A stretch of DNA of 64,000 bases, taken from contig CM057157.1 in NCBI GenBank assembly GCA_029962745.1, positions 23,120,088 to 23,184,087 on the forward strand, in the 5' to 3' direction. This DNA is from Echinometra lucunter. Taxonomy: Eukaryota; Echinodermata; Echinoidea; Camarodonta; Echinometridae. The notes beneath the pieces are model-generated. The model did not search any database. It was not told the origin of the DNA and worked only from the letters and a program-made list of their open reading frames with translations. Each line of letters begins with the position of its first letter. The first letter of the stretch is position 1. Position numbers and translations under genes: made by a program. This document shows, piece by piece, positions 10,774-21,840 of the stretch.

Positions 10774-12242
10774 GCGCCCACACAATTTGAAGGGAGTTGA
10801 ATACAGATCTACTTGCCACCAGCAAACTTCATATAACGTGATTAATGGTAATTATGAATTATTTATTATGAAAACGTAGTACAGGTGAAGATAGGCCTAT
10901 AGGAATGCAACCGGCCTGTGATCCCTTTCCAAACCAACTATACCTTAAGTACACCAAAGGAAACGTGCCCTTCCTAATAGAGCATGTGTACCCCCTTGTT
11001 CATCCCCAAAGGAGTCCGAAATATGAGATAACTTTTTTTCTAGGGAAAAATCAGCCTGCAGAAGGCTTCCACCTTGAAAAAATGTATATATTGGATGCGT
11101 AAACAACCCTGATTCATAAGCAACTGCTGGTTAAGGTCAGGCAAAATAATGTTGCCCAACTTATCAAAAGTTAATTACTGTTTTGACCATTTATTAGCAC
11201 TTTTAAACTGAACCTGGGCAGTCTCTGGCATCTCATACTGTACAATTAAGAAAAAAAAATCAGTAAAGCTTTTATTGGCTAAAGATAGGCTGAATAAAAA
11301 TGACTCATTTTGAACCCTCTTTTCTGTTTTGTATTTCCTCCAACAAGTCCAGTATGATGCCGCTTCCTGCACCCCCTCAGTGACTAGAAGGACGCTATGC
11401 CACATGCTCAACAACTTAATAATGACATGTGGGATGGAACCAAAATATACACAAACGTATTTCACTCATCATACCTGAAGTCATAATGCAAATGTTTCGT
11501 CTGGGGGAAACAATAGCCACTTTATTATGAAGATTATAACGACATGAAAGTAATTTGTACCAATCGAGGCTCGCCGCAATAGATGCTGAACCACTAGAGA
11601 TGTTCAAGTGGTTCTACGTGACATCTCGTTAATGCGTTCCATAATGCGCACTGCACGCCCTGGATGGTACACATCATGACGAAAATTATCCTAATGACTA
11701 TTTGCTGCGCCTATACCAACCGAGACAGGGCTATTCCCTTAATAGGTTGAAACGAGGTGTGAAAGAAGAGATTAAGGTATTGGCAAATAAACATTCTCAA
11801 ACAATACTTTTATTAGCAGATGACTCAGCCAATTTGCACTCGAATGTTTTAATTGTATTGAGAGCAACTCCCTGACAAGTGTTTTATCCGGATTCGTTTA
11901 TTTCATTTGTCTGAGTACCAATTAATTTGCTATGTTCCTTCTTTTGATTTCTTAGAAAAGTATGTGGAGACATCGTAAAAAAAACTTCCGGACAGAGAAA
12001 AGGGGGAAATAAAAGGACAAATCGACGTCATTAAATTAGAATTCATATCCTATGGCATGGAAAGAAAAAGAAAGAGACATTTTGAAATGCAATTCCACAG
12101 AAACCCATTCAGATTGGGGAAAAAAATTTCCACATAACTTGAAACTTTGATAAGAAAAAGGAGAACAATCATAAGTAATCCATTTAAAGGACAAACTTGA
12201 ATTATGAATTTTATCCTTGAAAATAATGATAAATGAAATAAT
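10773..12242. other. Non-coding stretch
   Basis: Several short open frames occur on both strands, none with splice signals or a domain. Confidence 0.4.
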
Positions 12243-12470
12243 AAAGTTTTATTTACCCAGGGTAGTCACATCAGTATTACCACCGCTCTTCCTGCGGGCC
12301 CTGCAATTATTATTACCCCCAGCAATGCCAGGTACCCATTTACTACACCTGGGTCGAGAGGGACACATGTGAGAAAAACACCTTGTCCAATGATATAAGC
12401 ATTGGACGAGGATCGAACCCAGGATCACTCGTATGAGAGGCAAAAGCTTTCACCACTATGCCACAGTGCT
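12243..12470 (-). mobile_element. tRNA-derived SINE
   Basis: Read on the minus strand, the head holds GTGGCATAGTGGTGAAAGC (box A-like) and CTGGGTTCGATCCTCG (box B-like). The body contains ACCTGGCATTGCTGGG and GTAAATGGGTACCTGG, and an A/T-rich tail with AATAAA lies at 12243-12252. The body word AAATGGGTACC is shared with the SINEs at 19795 and 46303. It would be transcribed by RNA polymerase III and copied by a partner LINE. Confidence 0.75.
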
Positions 12471-13464
12471 TTGGGATATGTGGAAATAAAACAAGAAAAA
12501 GCAATCAAAGAATATGACCAGAAAAAGAGTGGGCTGCTATCGTCCGCATGTCGAGTCGTGTATTTCGAGGTGCTTTGACTCACCTTTTCCGATACTTTCT
12601 GTAGGTCAAACGCAAATTTGAGAGAGCATGAGCAATGCAGAAAATTCAAAGGAATTAGCTTGCGTTCACACCATAGCACAAGTGTTAAGTTTCATGTTTC
12701 ATATTTCAGATCATATATTATCCATTTTCAATCGTAAGCATAAAAAAATTGTACTCCCATGCCACAGTGCGTAATAAAAAAATATACAATGTCAGTAATG
12801 GTAACAACAATTTCTTATCTATCAGAGTACAATTCATTAATCAAATATAAAGTAAGCTATATAATCATAATAATGGTTAGTTTTTACCGAAAGAATGATT
12901 GTTAGGAAATTGTAGGACGTGTTCATTAGCAAAGCTTATACGCTACAAGCCGAATAATTTAAATATTCTACATTTGGTTATTTGATAATAATAATTCACT
13001 ATCATAGAACATTATTTCAGGTAATGATATATTGATAAATAGGATAAAAACTGAGCTTGTAACATGGGGGGGGGGGATAAAAGTAAGTTTTAGAGCAGGC
13101 TTTCCTCAATGGATGATCAAAGAAACACCTCCGGTACGAGGAGTACCGAAAGATGTGGGCACTCCTCGGTTGGTTCCTCTCTGATGACCTCCCGCTCCTC
13201 TAAGGAATCTGCAGTTACCTGCACTTATTACCTCAAGTTCTAGGTATCCCGGAATTGCAAATATTTAATGTTTACTAAGCCTCGCTGTGTGCTTTGGTTA
13301 AGTGTGAAAAGATAAGCATCGTTGCCTTGAGGGTAACAGGGGTAATTATCAGTTTCATTAAACTCAACTCCACCTGTTTGAAACAGCGCATTTGATATTA
13401 ATGATTCCATATATGTCTGGTGAAGCTATCGTTCACTTTTGCATCGTAAATACAACCCCACAAA

Positions 13465-13490
13465 CAACAACAACAACAACAACAACAACA
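13465..13490. repeat. (CAA)n microsatellite
   Basis: Eight or nine uninterrupted CAA units. Confidence 0.95.
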
Positions 13491-13650
13491 AAATGCCACC
13501 TAAGCCGGAAGAAGAGCAAAGGCAACAAATTTTCATCTTGTGACCTGGTGGACATTTCATTGACCTTGATTGCAGAGAGGTTTACCTCCTGTTAGGGTTT
13601 GCTGACGATTTCCGCAAAGAAGCAATGCTGATAAGCTACTGAGAAGTGAT

Positions 13651-13802
13651 CACATCCTCGCAGGAGGATATATCCACAAGCAGAGAAGACATATGCCTTT
13701 AGATATGTCCTCGCAGGAGGATATAACCACAAGCAGAGACTGCCTTTGGATATGTCCTCGCAAGAGGATATATCCACAAGCAAAGAAATCAGATGCCTTT
13801 GG
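13651..13802. repeat. Three-unit tandem repeat of about 50 bp
   Basis: Units start at 13655, 13708 and 13755. Each contains TCCTCGCAGGAGGATATA, itself a short inverted repeat, then CCACAAGCAGAGA and ATGCCTTT. Spacings are 53 and 47 bp. Frames stay open in several registers without a recognisable protein. Confidence 0.85.
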
Positions 13803-13986
13803 CCCAAATTGCTGCAGATTCAATTCGGTCAACACTTCGCCTACTCACGGGGGAAGGAGAGGGGAAGGAACGCCCTGGCCATGCATAGAATTTCAACAAT
13901 ATGAAATCCTCATTTGATGGATTTTCATATGCAGTTGTATTTGCCAACAGAAGGCGCTCATTTTCCCTGTTTACAGGAGAACACCA

Positions 13987-14135
13987 GGGTCCCGTCTCAC
14001 AATGAGTTACGATCGATTCGGATCAATCGCAACTTTGAGAATGATCTCAACTCATATCTCTTTAGTACACAGTTGAGATCAATCTCAAGTTGAGATTGAT
14101 TCGAATCAATCGCGACTCTTTATAAAACGGGGCCC
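13987..14135. mobile_element. MITE ending GGGTCCCGT / ACGGGGCCC
   Basis: The left end GGGTCCCGTCTCACAATGAG faces a right end TTTATAAAACGGGGCCC. The interior is dominated by TTGAGAT/ATCTCAA and GATTCG/CGAATC inverted words, giving a strong hairpin. It belongs with the GGGCCCCGTTTCATAAA-type elements at 14616 and 33693. Confidence 0.65.
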
Positions 14136-14189
14136 AGATGCATGGGCTATAAGGGTGTACGATTGGTCAGAGGAACAGATCTTGCGCTA

Positions 14190-14615
14190 GTTTGTCTATC
14201 CTGATGAATCTTAGTTCTGTCTGTCATTCGATGATAGCAGGGCGCATGAGGACCGAGAGGTCAATATTGCTTACAACCCGGAGAACGCGACCTTTATGCG
14301 GCTTTAGAAGAGCAGTTACCACCTTGGTGTTGGGATGCATGGGGAATTCATGGGTGGACAACCTTCTTCTTGTGGATTCTGTCCTCTTATATAGGGGATA
14401 TCTTAGAAGGCCACTTGAATCTTGATTGGGAACACCTTTGGTGTTCACCCGTGGAGCCTTTCCGTGAGCCTCCACAATAGATAGGTGGTTCTAGGGTCAC
14501 AGCATCCGCAGAATCTGTTGTTGCTCGCAGTCTCCTAACGCGAACCCTATAGTGAAAGCCTGGATGATATTGGCTGAGGACTCGTGAGGTACAGGCCCAC
14601 CGCCAAGGATGGCGT
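14190..14615 (-). other. GC-richer block with adjacent minus-strand open frames, unidentified
   Basis: This block is visibly GC-richer than its neighbours and lies exactly between two MITEs. On the minus strand two overlapping frames (14641 down to 14387, and 14475 down to 14224) together cover it, as if one reading frame were broken by a frameshift near 14400-14475. The predicted residues are varied and protein-like, for example HPNTKVVTALLKPHKGRVLR in the downstream frame. I do not recognise a domain. It could be a decayed transposon coding segment or a retrocopy. It does not resemble rRNA. Confidence 0.3.
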
Positions 14616-14774
14616 GGGCCCCGATGCATAAAACTTACCATTGGCCGTGACTTTGCTATCAGCGGTAACTTCTATGGAAAACTTGAATTTGATTGGCTGT
14701 TGCGCAGTGTTACCATGGTAGTTGATGACAGAGTTACCATTAATGGTAAGTTTTGTGAAATGAAACCGTGGTCC
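14616..14774. mobile_element. MITE of the GGGCCCCG family
   Basis: The left end GGGCCCCGATGCATAAAACT continues into TACCATTGGC. It faces TAATGGTAAGTTTTGTGAAA followed by a decayed ACCGTGGTCC. The interior words GTTACCATGGTAGTTGATGA and ATTGGCTGTTG are shared with the element at 6431-6659. Confidence 0.65.
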
Positions 14775-16107
14775 GCTCTGCTTTCAGGGCATCCGGAAAT
14801 TTCACCCTTTGAGAGTGACCCAGCTTTTCAGCACATTGCCAAGGGAGACACATGGGGGACGCAAGAGACTACAGATTTCAAAGAGAATGTTAGAACTGCA
14901 TTTAAAAAGCGATGGGAATAAAATTTAGTTTGTCTACCACAAGATTCTGCAATAAGCTTGAGAATTGTGTGAGGAAGTCGCACTAAAACGTTCTTGTAAT
15001 GCTTTCCTAAAAGTGGTCCACGACGTATTTTTGTGCATTATGGCCAGCAAGTGTACAACCTGTAAACTTAAGTCTGAGATGTATGGGAGAAGATAGCTTG
15101 GATTTTCATATAAGTTCAAACCATTGTGTGAAAGAACAGATTCTGCAATCGATGCTACGCCCTCAGTCTAAGAATGTAGGAGGGAATGAAATATTTATGT
15201 ATCCGTCGAGATTTATACACGCACACAATCACAAACCCACACAACGCGCACGTACAGCGTAACCCACCCACCAATGCCCACTATAACATTGTATAATAAT
15301 CTTCAAAGTGCGTATTCTTAAAACCCAAGGGCGAATAAGATGAAATGATCCATCTTTAGCTAAACCTTTGGCAAAAAGAGATAAGAGAAACAGAATATTT
15401 GAATATTGATACTTCATTGCTTCTGTGACATTATGTATACATAAAGGATTAGGAATAAATCTTGTTTTTACCTTCGCTAATCTTATCATCCAATCGAAAG
15501 ATATAAACAAAATACAAGAAAATAATCGTAATCAGTGCTTTTCGTTAATTCTCCAAAAGGAGGTATGATAAGATGAAGGCTGAAAGAAGGTATACCTGGG
15601 GTGAATTTTATTATACATTTCTTTTTTCTTGTTTCTTATGTGATTATGATTCGAGAGTTTAGGATTTGTTAGGTGCCTGGAAATTATAGCACTAGGAATT
15701 TCCACCTGGTTATGCTCTATAATAGCTGAGAACTTAATAACAACAACAACCCCCAACAATATATAATTGAGTGAAAAATGCCTTCATGGTAAATGAAAGA
15801 GTACATTGTTCAATATATAGACCTGTCACATTGGGCGTGATTCGTATTTTAAGATTTTTGAAAAAATGAAATCTTTTATAATACCTTTGATCTTTAAGAT
15901 ACCCTTGAGTAAAAGACAGTATTTTACATTTGTGCAGTATGTATAAGATGAAGACTTTGATCTGTGCCAATCACCTTAAAAAAAATGTGTAAATCTGGTA
16001 CCTATGAAAGGGGTTAACAGTTACAGAGTTTGAAGAAAATAATTAATGACAATAAAACAAAACGCGCAGAAAAGTGGTCGTTCGATGCCGTAAACGCCCT
16101 AATTTAC
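14775..16107. other. Non-coding stretch
   Basis: No supported exon, repeat or RNA gene is seen. Confidence 0.4.
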
Positions 16108-16383
16108 GGTGGCTCTGAAGTACGTTCGACAACAGGTCATGTGCGACGTGAATTTCGCGGCCAACTTTGCGCCCAAATCGTGAAATTCACGACCCGTGAC
16201 GCGAAGTTCAGGATCCGGGATGCGAAATTCGTGACCTGGGATGCGAAATTCATGACCGAACATGGTGAAGCGAAGTTCAGGACCCGGGATGCGAAATTCA
16301 TGACCTGGGATGCGAAATTCATGACCCAGGATGCGAAATTCATGTCACACATGACCTTTTGTCGAGCGTACTTTAGGGCCACC
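16108..16383. mobile_element. Inverted-repeat element enclosing a 21-bp minisatellite
   Basis: Arms of 43 bp (16108-16150 and 16341-16383) share GGTGGC, AAGTACG, TCGACAA and AGGTCATGTG in inverted orientation with a handful of mismatches. Between them lie about eight 21-bp units of the type GCGAAATTCATGACCTGGGA. Because 21 is divisible by three, the + strand stays open and encodes a heptad repeat (A-K-F-M-T-W-D), and the minus strand also stays open. I see no promoter, splice sites or signal peptide, so coding is doubtful. Confidence 0.75.
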
Positions 16384-16608
16384 ATACTGATTTCATTCCT
16401 GAGCGTACACATACGTCGACTTGAGAGTCTACCCGCTAGTCACTTTTGCGTTTAAGAATACATTTGATATCTAAATATGTCTTTACGGAAGTAATTTTTG
16501 AGGCTTATATTTTGAATATAGTGTGGTCGGACAGAACCCATAATAAACAGAGTAAAGTATCTTTTGGGGAGATGTACACTTTAAAGATCAATTTTTTTTT
16601 CTAGTTTG

Positions 16609-16676
16609 AAAAAAAAAAGAAAAAAGAAGAAGAAGAAGAAGAAGAAGAAGAAGAAGAAGAAGAAGAAGAAGAAGAA
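16609..16676. repeat. Poly-A followed by (GAA)n microsatellite
   Basis: An A run and then about 17 GAA units. Confidence 0.95.
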
Positions 16677-17125
16677 TTACATAAATGGGCAACTAGGCGC
16701 CCGAATATTTGTATTTGGAAATTCTGGGCCACGAGGTGTGCAACTTTTTTACAGTTTGAACACAATAAGATGTCTAAAATATTGTGCGCTTTTTGTATGC
16801 TTACATATTCTAGAGTCTCCTCCTGAGATAATCACTGGAATAAAAAAGTAAAATATAGTTACATCAATACTGTTAGATTAATTCTGCATCCCTGTCATAC
16901 CTGTATCATCCTCAAAGATTAATTTACACCACTTTACTAATGCTTCTTGATAACACTAGCTTTTCTAACGTGTCTAATGCAGCTGTTGTATCATACTAAT
17001 CACTGGTGTGGGCTAGATCTTCATCTCTGAGCCTTGGAGACGATAAACGTCAATGGATTTCTTATAATAAATGAAGACTTTGTAGAAGTAAACCTATGGC
17101 TGTCATCCTGGAACAGAGGACGACC

Positions 17126-17138
17126 CCCCCCCCCCCAA
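17126..17138. repeat. C homopolymer
   Basis: A run of about 13 C in AT-rich DNA. Confidence 0.85.
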
Positions 17139-17209
17139 CTTCGTGGACATCCCAAATAAATAATTGAATAGCGCAAAAGATTGAACTTATTTTCGGCTGT
17201 GGTCGCCAA

Positions 17210-17248
17210 ATGGTGGTGGTGGTGGTAGTGATGATTGTGATGATGATT

Positions 17249-17285
<37 letters not shown>
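17210..17285. repeat. (TGG)n / (GAT)n compound microsatellite
   Basis: Short TGG units pass into an uninterrupted GAT series. Confidence 0.95.
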
Positions 17286-17286
<1 letters not shown>

Positions 17287-17945
17287 GCCTGTCTTCATTT
17301 CCCCATCTCTTTGACTCGTCTGTTCGCGTTTTTTTCCACTGAGTTTTTTTTTTTGGTAATTATTATTAAAGTCTTTATTGTTTGGAACTCAAGAATTTTG
17401 GATGGTACATAAAATAACAAAATAACATTAAAAACATATTATATATAAATGAAAACACCCAGTGCCATACTGAAAGAAAGGTTTTGAGAGGTTAGAACAG
17501 CTGGGAGTAGCACAATGGTTTTTGTAAGGGAGGAATAGGGTGAAAGCAACACTCTAAAAAGCGATCAGTTAAAACATCATTCAAAATAGCCGAAGAGTGA
17601 CATTTTCCAAACTAGCAAATCAACCGTTTGAGCACGTCAGACATGTCAGGCATAGCATTTTCTTTTCTTTCTTTTTTAATCGTATCACCTGTTTATAGTG
17701 CTTGAACCAGCATGTTAATAGTGTTAATCTGCCATCTTGAAAACGATATACATTAATTCAGCAATTTTGACACTTTAATTTTGGGTTGTGAATACCCTGA
17801 TCTATTTCCACTCGGGAAAGAGTAATATTTTTTTCAGAAGCGTTCAGGGTCTCAATCCCCTTGCTAAAATTTTAGACATTGATTCGGAGAACTTTCAGGA
17901 CAGCTACATTTAAATCCACTAGAAACCATTACAACCTTATCATGT
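17286..17945. other. Non-coding stretch downstream of a candidate minus-strand exon
   Basis: AT-rich. No repeat pair or exon is seen. It could hold 3' UTR of the candidate exon at 17946-18179. Confidence 0.3.
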
Positions 17946-18179
17946 TTATTTTATCTGGCAGCTTTGGGAGAGCAATAGATTAGTTTCCTTTTGTTTAATC
18001 ATATTTTCTGCATGTTCGGTAATGTCCTTTGACACCACATTAATCTGTACCTGCCACTCTTCAACCAGGTGAAATAGATGGCATACCTCTTGGAATTCCT
18101 TTAATACCTGTGAATGGGATATATCATGTTTAGAACAAGCATGGGAAGTGGTATCAAATAAGTCTTCGTAATCATGTAA
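17946..18179 (-). CDS. Candidate terminal coding exon of an unidentified helical protein
   Basis: On the minus strand a frame of 77 codons runs from a possible splice acceptor (GATATTGTCCCAG, just upstream) to a TAA at 17948-17946. AATAAA overlaps the stop region as AAAATAAAC. The residues are mixed and protein-like: acidic and basic side chains are spaced as in amphipathic helices, with segments such as VLKEFQEVCHLFHLVEEWQV and ITEHAENMIKQKET. I do not recognise the family. No ATG start lies in frame, so it would need upstream exons, none of which I could identify. A chance open frame or a decayed retrocopy remains possible. Confidence 0.3.
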   Translation of the reverse strand, partial: LHDYEDLFDTTSHACSKHDISHSQVLKEFQEVCHLFHLVEEWQVQINVVSKDITEHAENMIKQKETNLLLSQSCQIK

Positions 18180-19790
18180 CTGGGACAATATCAATGAACG
18201 CTTTCATCAACTCAAAGGAATGTTGCTTATCCTTTATAACATACGCATGTATAATTTACTCTCGATTTTCTAAATTTCTCTACATTCTTGAGCTCTGAAG
18301 AAAATAATTAACAAATCAGTTTGGTTAAATCCTTCCTCTAATTACATTCTTTATTTTCATAAATCTGGATTTCGAAAATAAGTGAAATAAAATGTAAATT
18401 CGTTGCTGTTCGAAAGGTAGCTTAATCCATCTCGAGCTAGGTAATCAGTTCATAGACAAGTGAAATACAAATGAAACGCATATAGATGTCATGGTGATTT
18501 ATCAAAATGATATGCATTATCAGTCGGAAAATCGGGAAACTCTTTTTAAACACTGAACTCATTTAATCCTGTGGAAGTTACAATATCCGAAGACGGTCGC
18601 TGTGCTGTTTTAATTTTCATGGGCTTATTCAAAAAGCGTTTTCATTGAAGTAGGGTTTTCTTGTAATATGTTTATGCATATCTAAATTAAAAGTATTTTC
18701 TTATAGCTGTATACTGTGCATATATCATTCAATATTGTCACTCATCACACTGAGGAATCATGCACCTTGTAGCCGGTGAGGGCGGGAGTGGGTACTATAC
18801 CTGATAATCAATTTCCCAGTTTGAAAATTTTAACGAGCGACGTAAAATTTAATCTCTTTTTCCTGTAAAATGTTATTTCGTCATCAAAATAGCGCAAATA
18901 TTGTAAGATATTACAAATTTGGTTTTTATACATACATACGTATATGACGTGATGGTTGCTGAAATATAAATATCTTTTATAATTCATGGAGGATGAACAC
19001 ACTGACAATTTTAACTTATGAATTTCAAACAAAGAAACAAGTGGATTCTTTTCCTAAAAATTCTAAATTCATCATGTTCATGACGATATTGCAAATTCGG
19101 GCTGAGGAATGACAAGGCATTGTCGCTTACTATAGATGGACATGAAATTACTCAAAATCATATCAGTTTGTAAGAAATAGTCAATTTCTTGTAGAACAAG
19201 ATGGAATCTATTTCAAACAAATAATCGGTTTCTTGTAGATTTAGCTAACTGTTGAAGTGATTGGAATTCCGCTTAGATATTGCCAATTTAAAGTAACTAA
19301 GCGACTGTAGACTTTATGTGGCCGGAGCGACTCCACCCAGAGGATAATAGAATTAATTACTGATATACAGACGTGAAAAGGAGTAGGGTTGTATGCAATA
19401 TGTTTATTTGAATTCTTTTATTCCATTATGATATCATCATTCCCATACTAACAAATTGAAAATCCTTATTTTCTCACCAGACGTACCATTAAGGAGGCAG
19501 TGAGTCTTGGGAAAGGGAGACTATATAGCAATTATATTTTAACTTATCATAATCGAACCGGATTTTCTATACAATGATGATATGCACAATCTAAAAGTAA
19601 TGCTTGGATGCTGGTAAGATACTAATTAGGATTGTACTGTAAATATCAAAAGTACTTATTTCCTTTTGAAGTGAGATTAAAGGCATGTACCTTATCCATG
19701 GGCAAGAAAACATAGTGGGTCAATTGACTCACCGTAGCATTTAGGCTAATGTAAATAGATGTATCACATCATTTCCTTTGATTGGACTGG
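18180..19790. other. Non-coding stretch
   Basis: AT-rich, with no repeat pair, RNA gene or good splice-site pair. Confidence 0.4.
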
Positions 19791-19794
19791 ATTC

Positions 19795-20062
19795 GAAACA
19801 TCGTGGTCCAGTGGATACGTCACCGGACTGTAGATCACGATCATGGTTCGCGGTTAGAGTCTAGGCGCGGCACTAAAGTCTTTTGGAAAGACATTTATCG
19901 ACGTTGCCACTCTTTACCTAGGTGTAGTAAATGGGTACCCGTAGGAAGAACTTCCTTGAAATGCTAGAGCGCCTTATGGCAGCAGTGTTATACGGACGGG
20001 GTAATAACATTGGAGCCCCATAGTTTGACAGACATGAGTGCTATACAAGAGCCCAACTATTA
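19795..20062 (+). mobile_element. tRNA-derived SINE
   Basis: The head carries CGTGGTCCAGTGGATACGTC (tRNA-like 5' part with box A) and a decayed box B, GGTTCGCGGTTAGAGTC. The body has GTAGTAAATGGGTACCC, as in the SINEs at 12243 and 46303. The 3' part GCTATACAAGAGCCCAACTA leads straight into the trinucleotide tail at 20063. Confidence 0.75.
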
Positions 20063-20185
20063 TTTTTCTTCTTCTTCTTCTTCTTCTTCTTCTTCTTCTT
20101 CTTCTTCTTCTTCTCCTTCTTCTTCTTTTTCTTTTTTCTTCTCGTTATCATCATAATTATTATTATTATTATCATTATTATTATA

Positions 20186-20216
<31 letters not shown>

Positions 20217-20245
20217 GTAGTAGTAGTAGTAGTAGTAGTAGTATC
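20063..20245. repeat. Compound (TTC)n-(ATT)n-(GTA)n microsatellite at a SINE 3' end
   Basis: Three trinucleotide arrays in succession begin exactly at the 3' end of the SINE. The open minus-strand frames here are homopolymeric Glu/Lys or Ile/Asn artefacts. Confidence 0.95.
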
Positions 20246-21450
20246 ATTATTATCATACTGTTGTGCTAAGATGCAAATTTTAAACAAGCAAGCATTTCAG
20301 CGCCTTTTCTTTTCCATGCACGCAGGGGTCGCCTCTTATTAGTAATCTCCAATATCATAAGTGTCTCATAAAATGCAGTGTTATCCAAACCCACTATTAT
20401 GGATCCCAAACTGAAAGTTATCACAAAGTAATACGCCAGTCAATATTTTTTTCTTTTTAAAGCGATTTCAAGTAGATTTTCTCAAATCATTCAGATAACA
20501 GCACGACATAATCACGTGAAAATTAACCAATATACCGAAATAAATACAAACAGAAATATATTTTGCAAATGACTCATGGGTGGAACCTGTTTTAATACTG
20601 CCATAGTTTATACAAAAAAGAATTCAACCTAAGCTACTTAATTCTTCTTAAACAGTAGAACAAAGCCAACACGAAAATCCTCGTCATTCATTTCTGGGCT
20701 CCAGGAATTTATTCATTTATGAATTTTGCCATGTATTCGCGTATTTTGAATAAATAAAAGAAAAACATTATTTCGAAAAAAAAAAGGAAAAAAAAGAAAA
20801 AAGAAATAGGAGTGGAGACAGGAGCCACAAGTGTGGCTGAAAGGGTTCATTTCCCCTTTTTTCTTTGCATGTCTTTTTATGATTATGGGTGTATGAACTT
20901 TCCAGAAATATGATGATGACCCCTTTAATGAACTCCTGGCGCCGCCCTATAAAAAGCATGCATAATGCATGAACGACAACTTACGTCTTTTAGACCAATG
21001 AGAGATCAATAAAGACGCAAAAATAATCCTGCTATGTACAAACACACACAATGATCAACGCACTCGCGCGCCCACACACACACACACACAGATAAAAACA
21101 TAGTCATCACCATCAAAGTATAGCGCTCCTGTTCCGGCACATTGTTCCGCTACCACTAGGGTAACTTGCTCCCCAAGGTAAAATGAGTTGACTTCCTACG
21201 CCATCGCTACACCTTAACAAGTACCAGTAAATCTTCGTCGACTTCCCCCTTTCTCTCTTCATGGTAATCAGTCGAGATATATTTTCGCTCGTCACGGCAC
21301 AGCAGAGGGATTCGCCTCTTTGACTCTTGACCAGTAACAGCAATTCCCTCCACAAGAGGAGAGGAAAGACAAAAGTGAAACTCTTTCGGAAAATACCAGC
21401 GAAACTGAGAAAGAAAGTGGAAGGCCTCGCAACCAACGCATCGCAAAGCG
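20246..21450. other. Non-coding stretch, distal part of the 21-kb promoter region
   Basis: A short (CA)n lies at 21074-21090. From about 21110 the sequence becomes GC-richer up to the first exon. A 149-codon open frame on the minus strand (21562-21113) has no recognisable domain and lies antisense to the presumed promoter and 5' leader, so I do not call it a gene. Confidence 0.35.
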
Positions 21451-21456
21451 TATAAA
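21451..21456 (+). promoter_or_regulatory. TATA-like box upstream of the signal-peptide exon
   Basis: CGTATAAATC contains TATAAA 120 bp before the proposed start codon. Initiation about 25-30 bp downstream, near 21480, would leave a 5' leader of about 90 nt and would exclude the ATG at 21462. This rests on motif and distance only. Confidence 0.35.
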
Positions 21457-21570
21457 TCTTCATGAACACCTTAACAGCGGCTTTCTGTGGCAGAGGGAAG
21501 CAGAGTTTCTGATACTTGTTGGCGGGAAAGATAGGAGGGTATTCTGCTTCGGAGAAAAACATTTGTCCAT

Positions 21571-21667
21571 ATGAAAATGAATATTTCCATGGCTTTATTC
21601 CGTATGCTTGGATTCACACTAATGATGATACTGATAGTAGAAGGAGCAACAAGAGTGAAAAGAGATG
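21571..21667 (+). CDS. First coding exon: signal peptide plus furin-type site
   Basis: ATG at 21571 opens 32 codons ending MILIVEGATRVKRD, then one further base and the donor GGTAAGTATG. Residues 1-11 are polar with one Arg. Residues 12-23 form a hydrophobic core (MLGFTLMMILIV), and cleavage after the small residues near VEGA is plausible. R-V-K-R fits the R-x-K/R-R furin consensus, so a short propeptide may be removed. The first ATG is chosen; in-frame ATGs at codons 3 and 7 would leave a shorter n-region. The exon ends in phase 1, matching the phase-1 start of the cysteine-rich exon at 51595 and of a weaker candidate at 35810. The product family is unknown from this exon. A TATA-like box upstream supports a transcript start here. 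Confidence 0.5.
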
Positions 21668-21696
21668 GTAAGTATGATCATCAATATCTATTTCAT

Positions 21697-21840
21697 TTTG
21701 TCTGACACCCTACTATATATATACAGTTCATCTCACTCAATGCTTCAGTTCCTGAAGATGATCTAAAATAAAGATCGAAAATTTGAAACTCACAATGGCT
21801 CTTATCGGAGTACTTGTTCTAGCAGTTTGTCTGACACCCT
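21697..21840 (+). mobile_element. Short retro-insertion with hammerhead-like motif and 15-bp target duplication
   Basis: TTTGTCTGACACCCT occurs at 21697-21711 and again at 21826-21840, enclosing 114 bp. Inside, CTGAAGA (21752-21758) is followed by the stem GATCT/AGATC with a 7-nt loop and then GAAA (21777-21780). CUGANGA-stem-GAAA is the catalytic-core pattern of hammerhead ribozymes, which Penelope-like elements are known to carry. A clear stem III and cleavage site were not found, and one extra base lies between CTGAAGA and the stem. The insertion starts about 45 bp after the first exon's donor site. Confidence 0.5.

Noticed and set aside
13651..13802. CRISPR-like array
   Set aside because: Only three units of unequal spacing without distinct unique spacers, in a eukaryotic context. 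It is a tandem repeat.
14190..14615. Ribosomal RNA fragment
   Set aside because: The block is GC-richer, but I could not match any segment to conserved 5.8S, 18S or 28S words.
16030..16455. 141-codon frame with heptad repeats as a real gene
   Set aside because: The 21-bp minisatellite keeps every frame in its register open. No signal peptide, promoter or splice signal supports it.
20041..20287. Long Ile/Asn/Glu/Lys-only frames
   Set aside because: They are translations of trinucleotide repeats.
21113..21562. 149-codon open frame on the minus strand, the longest not spanning the N gap
   Set aside because: It has no domain and lies antisense over a region better explained as promoter and leader of the + strand signal-peptide exon. 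Its length is possible by chance in this GC-richer patch.
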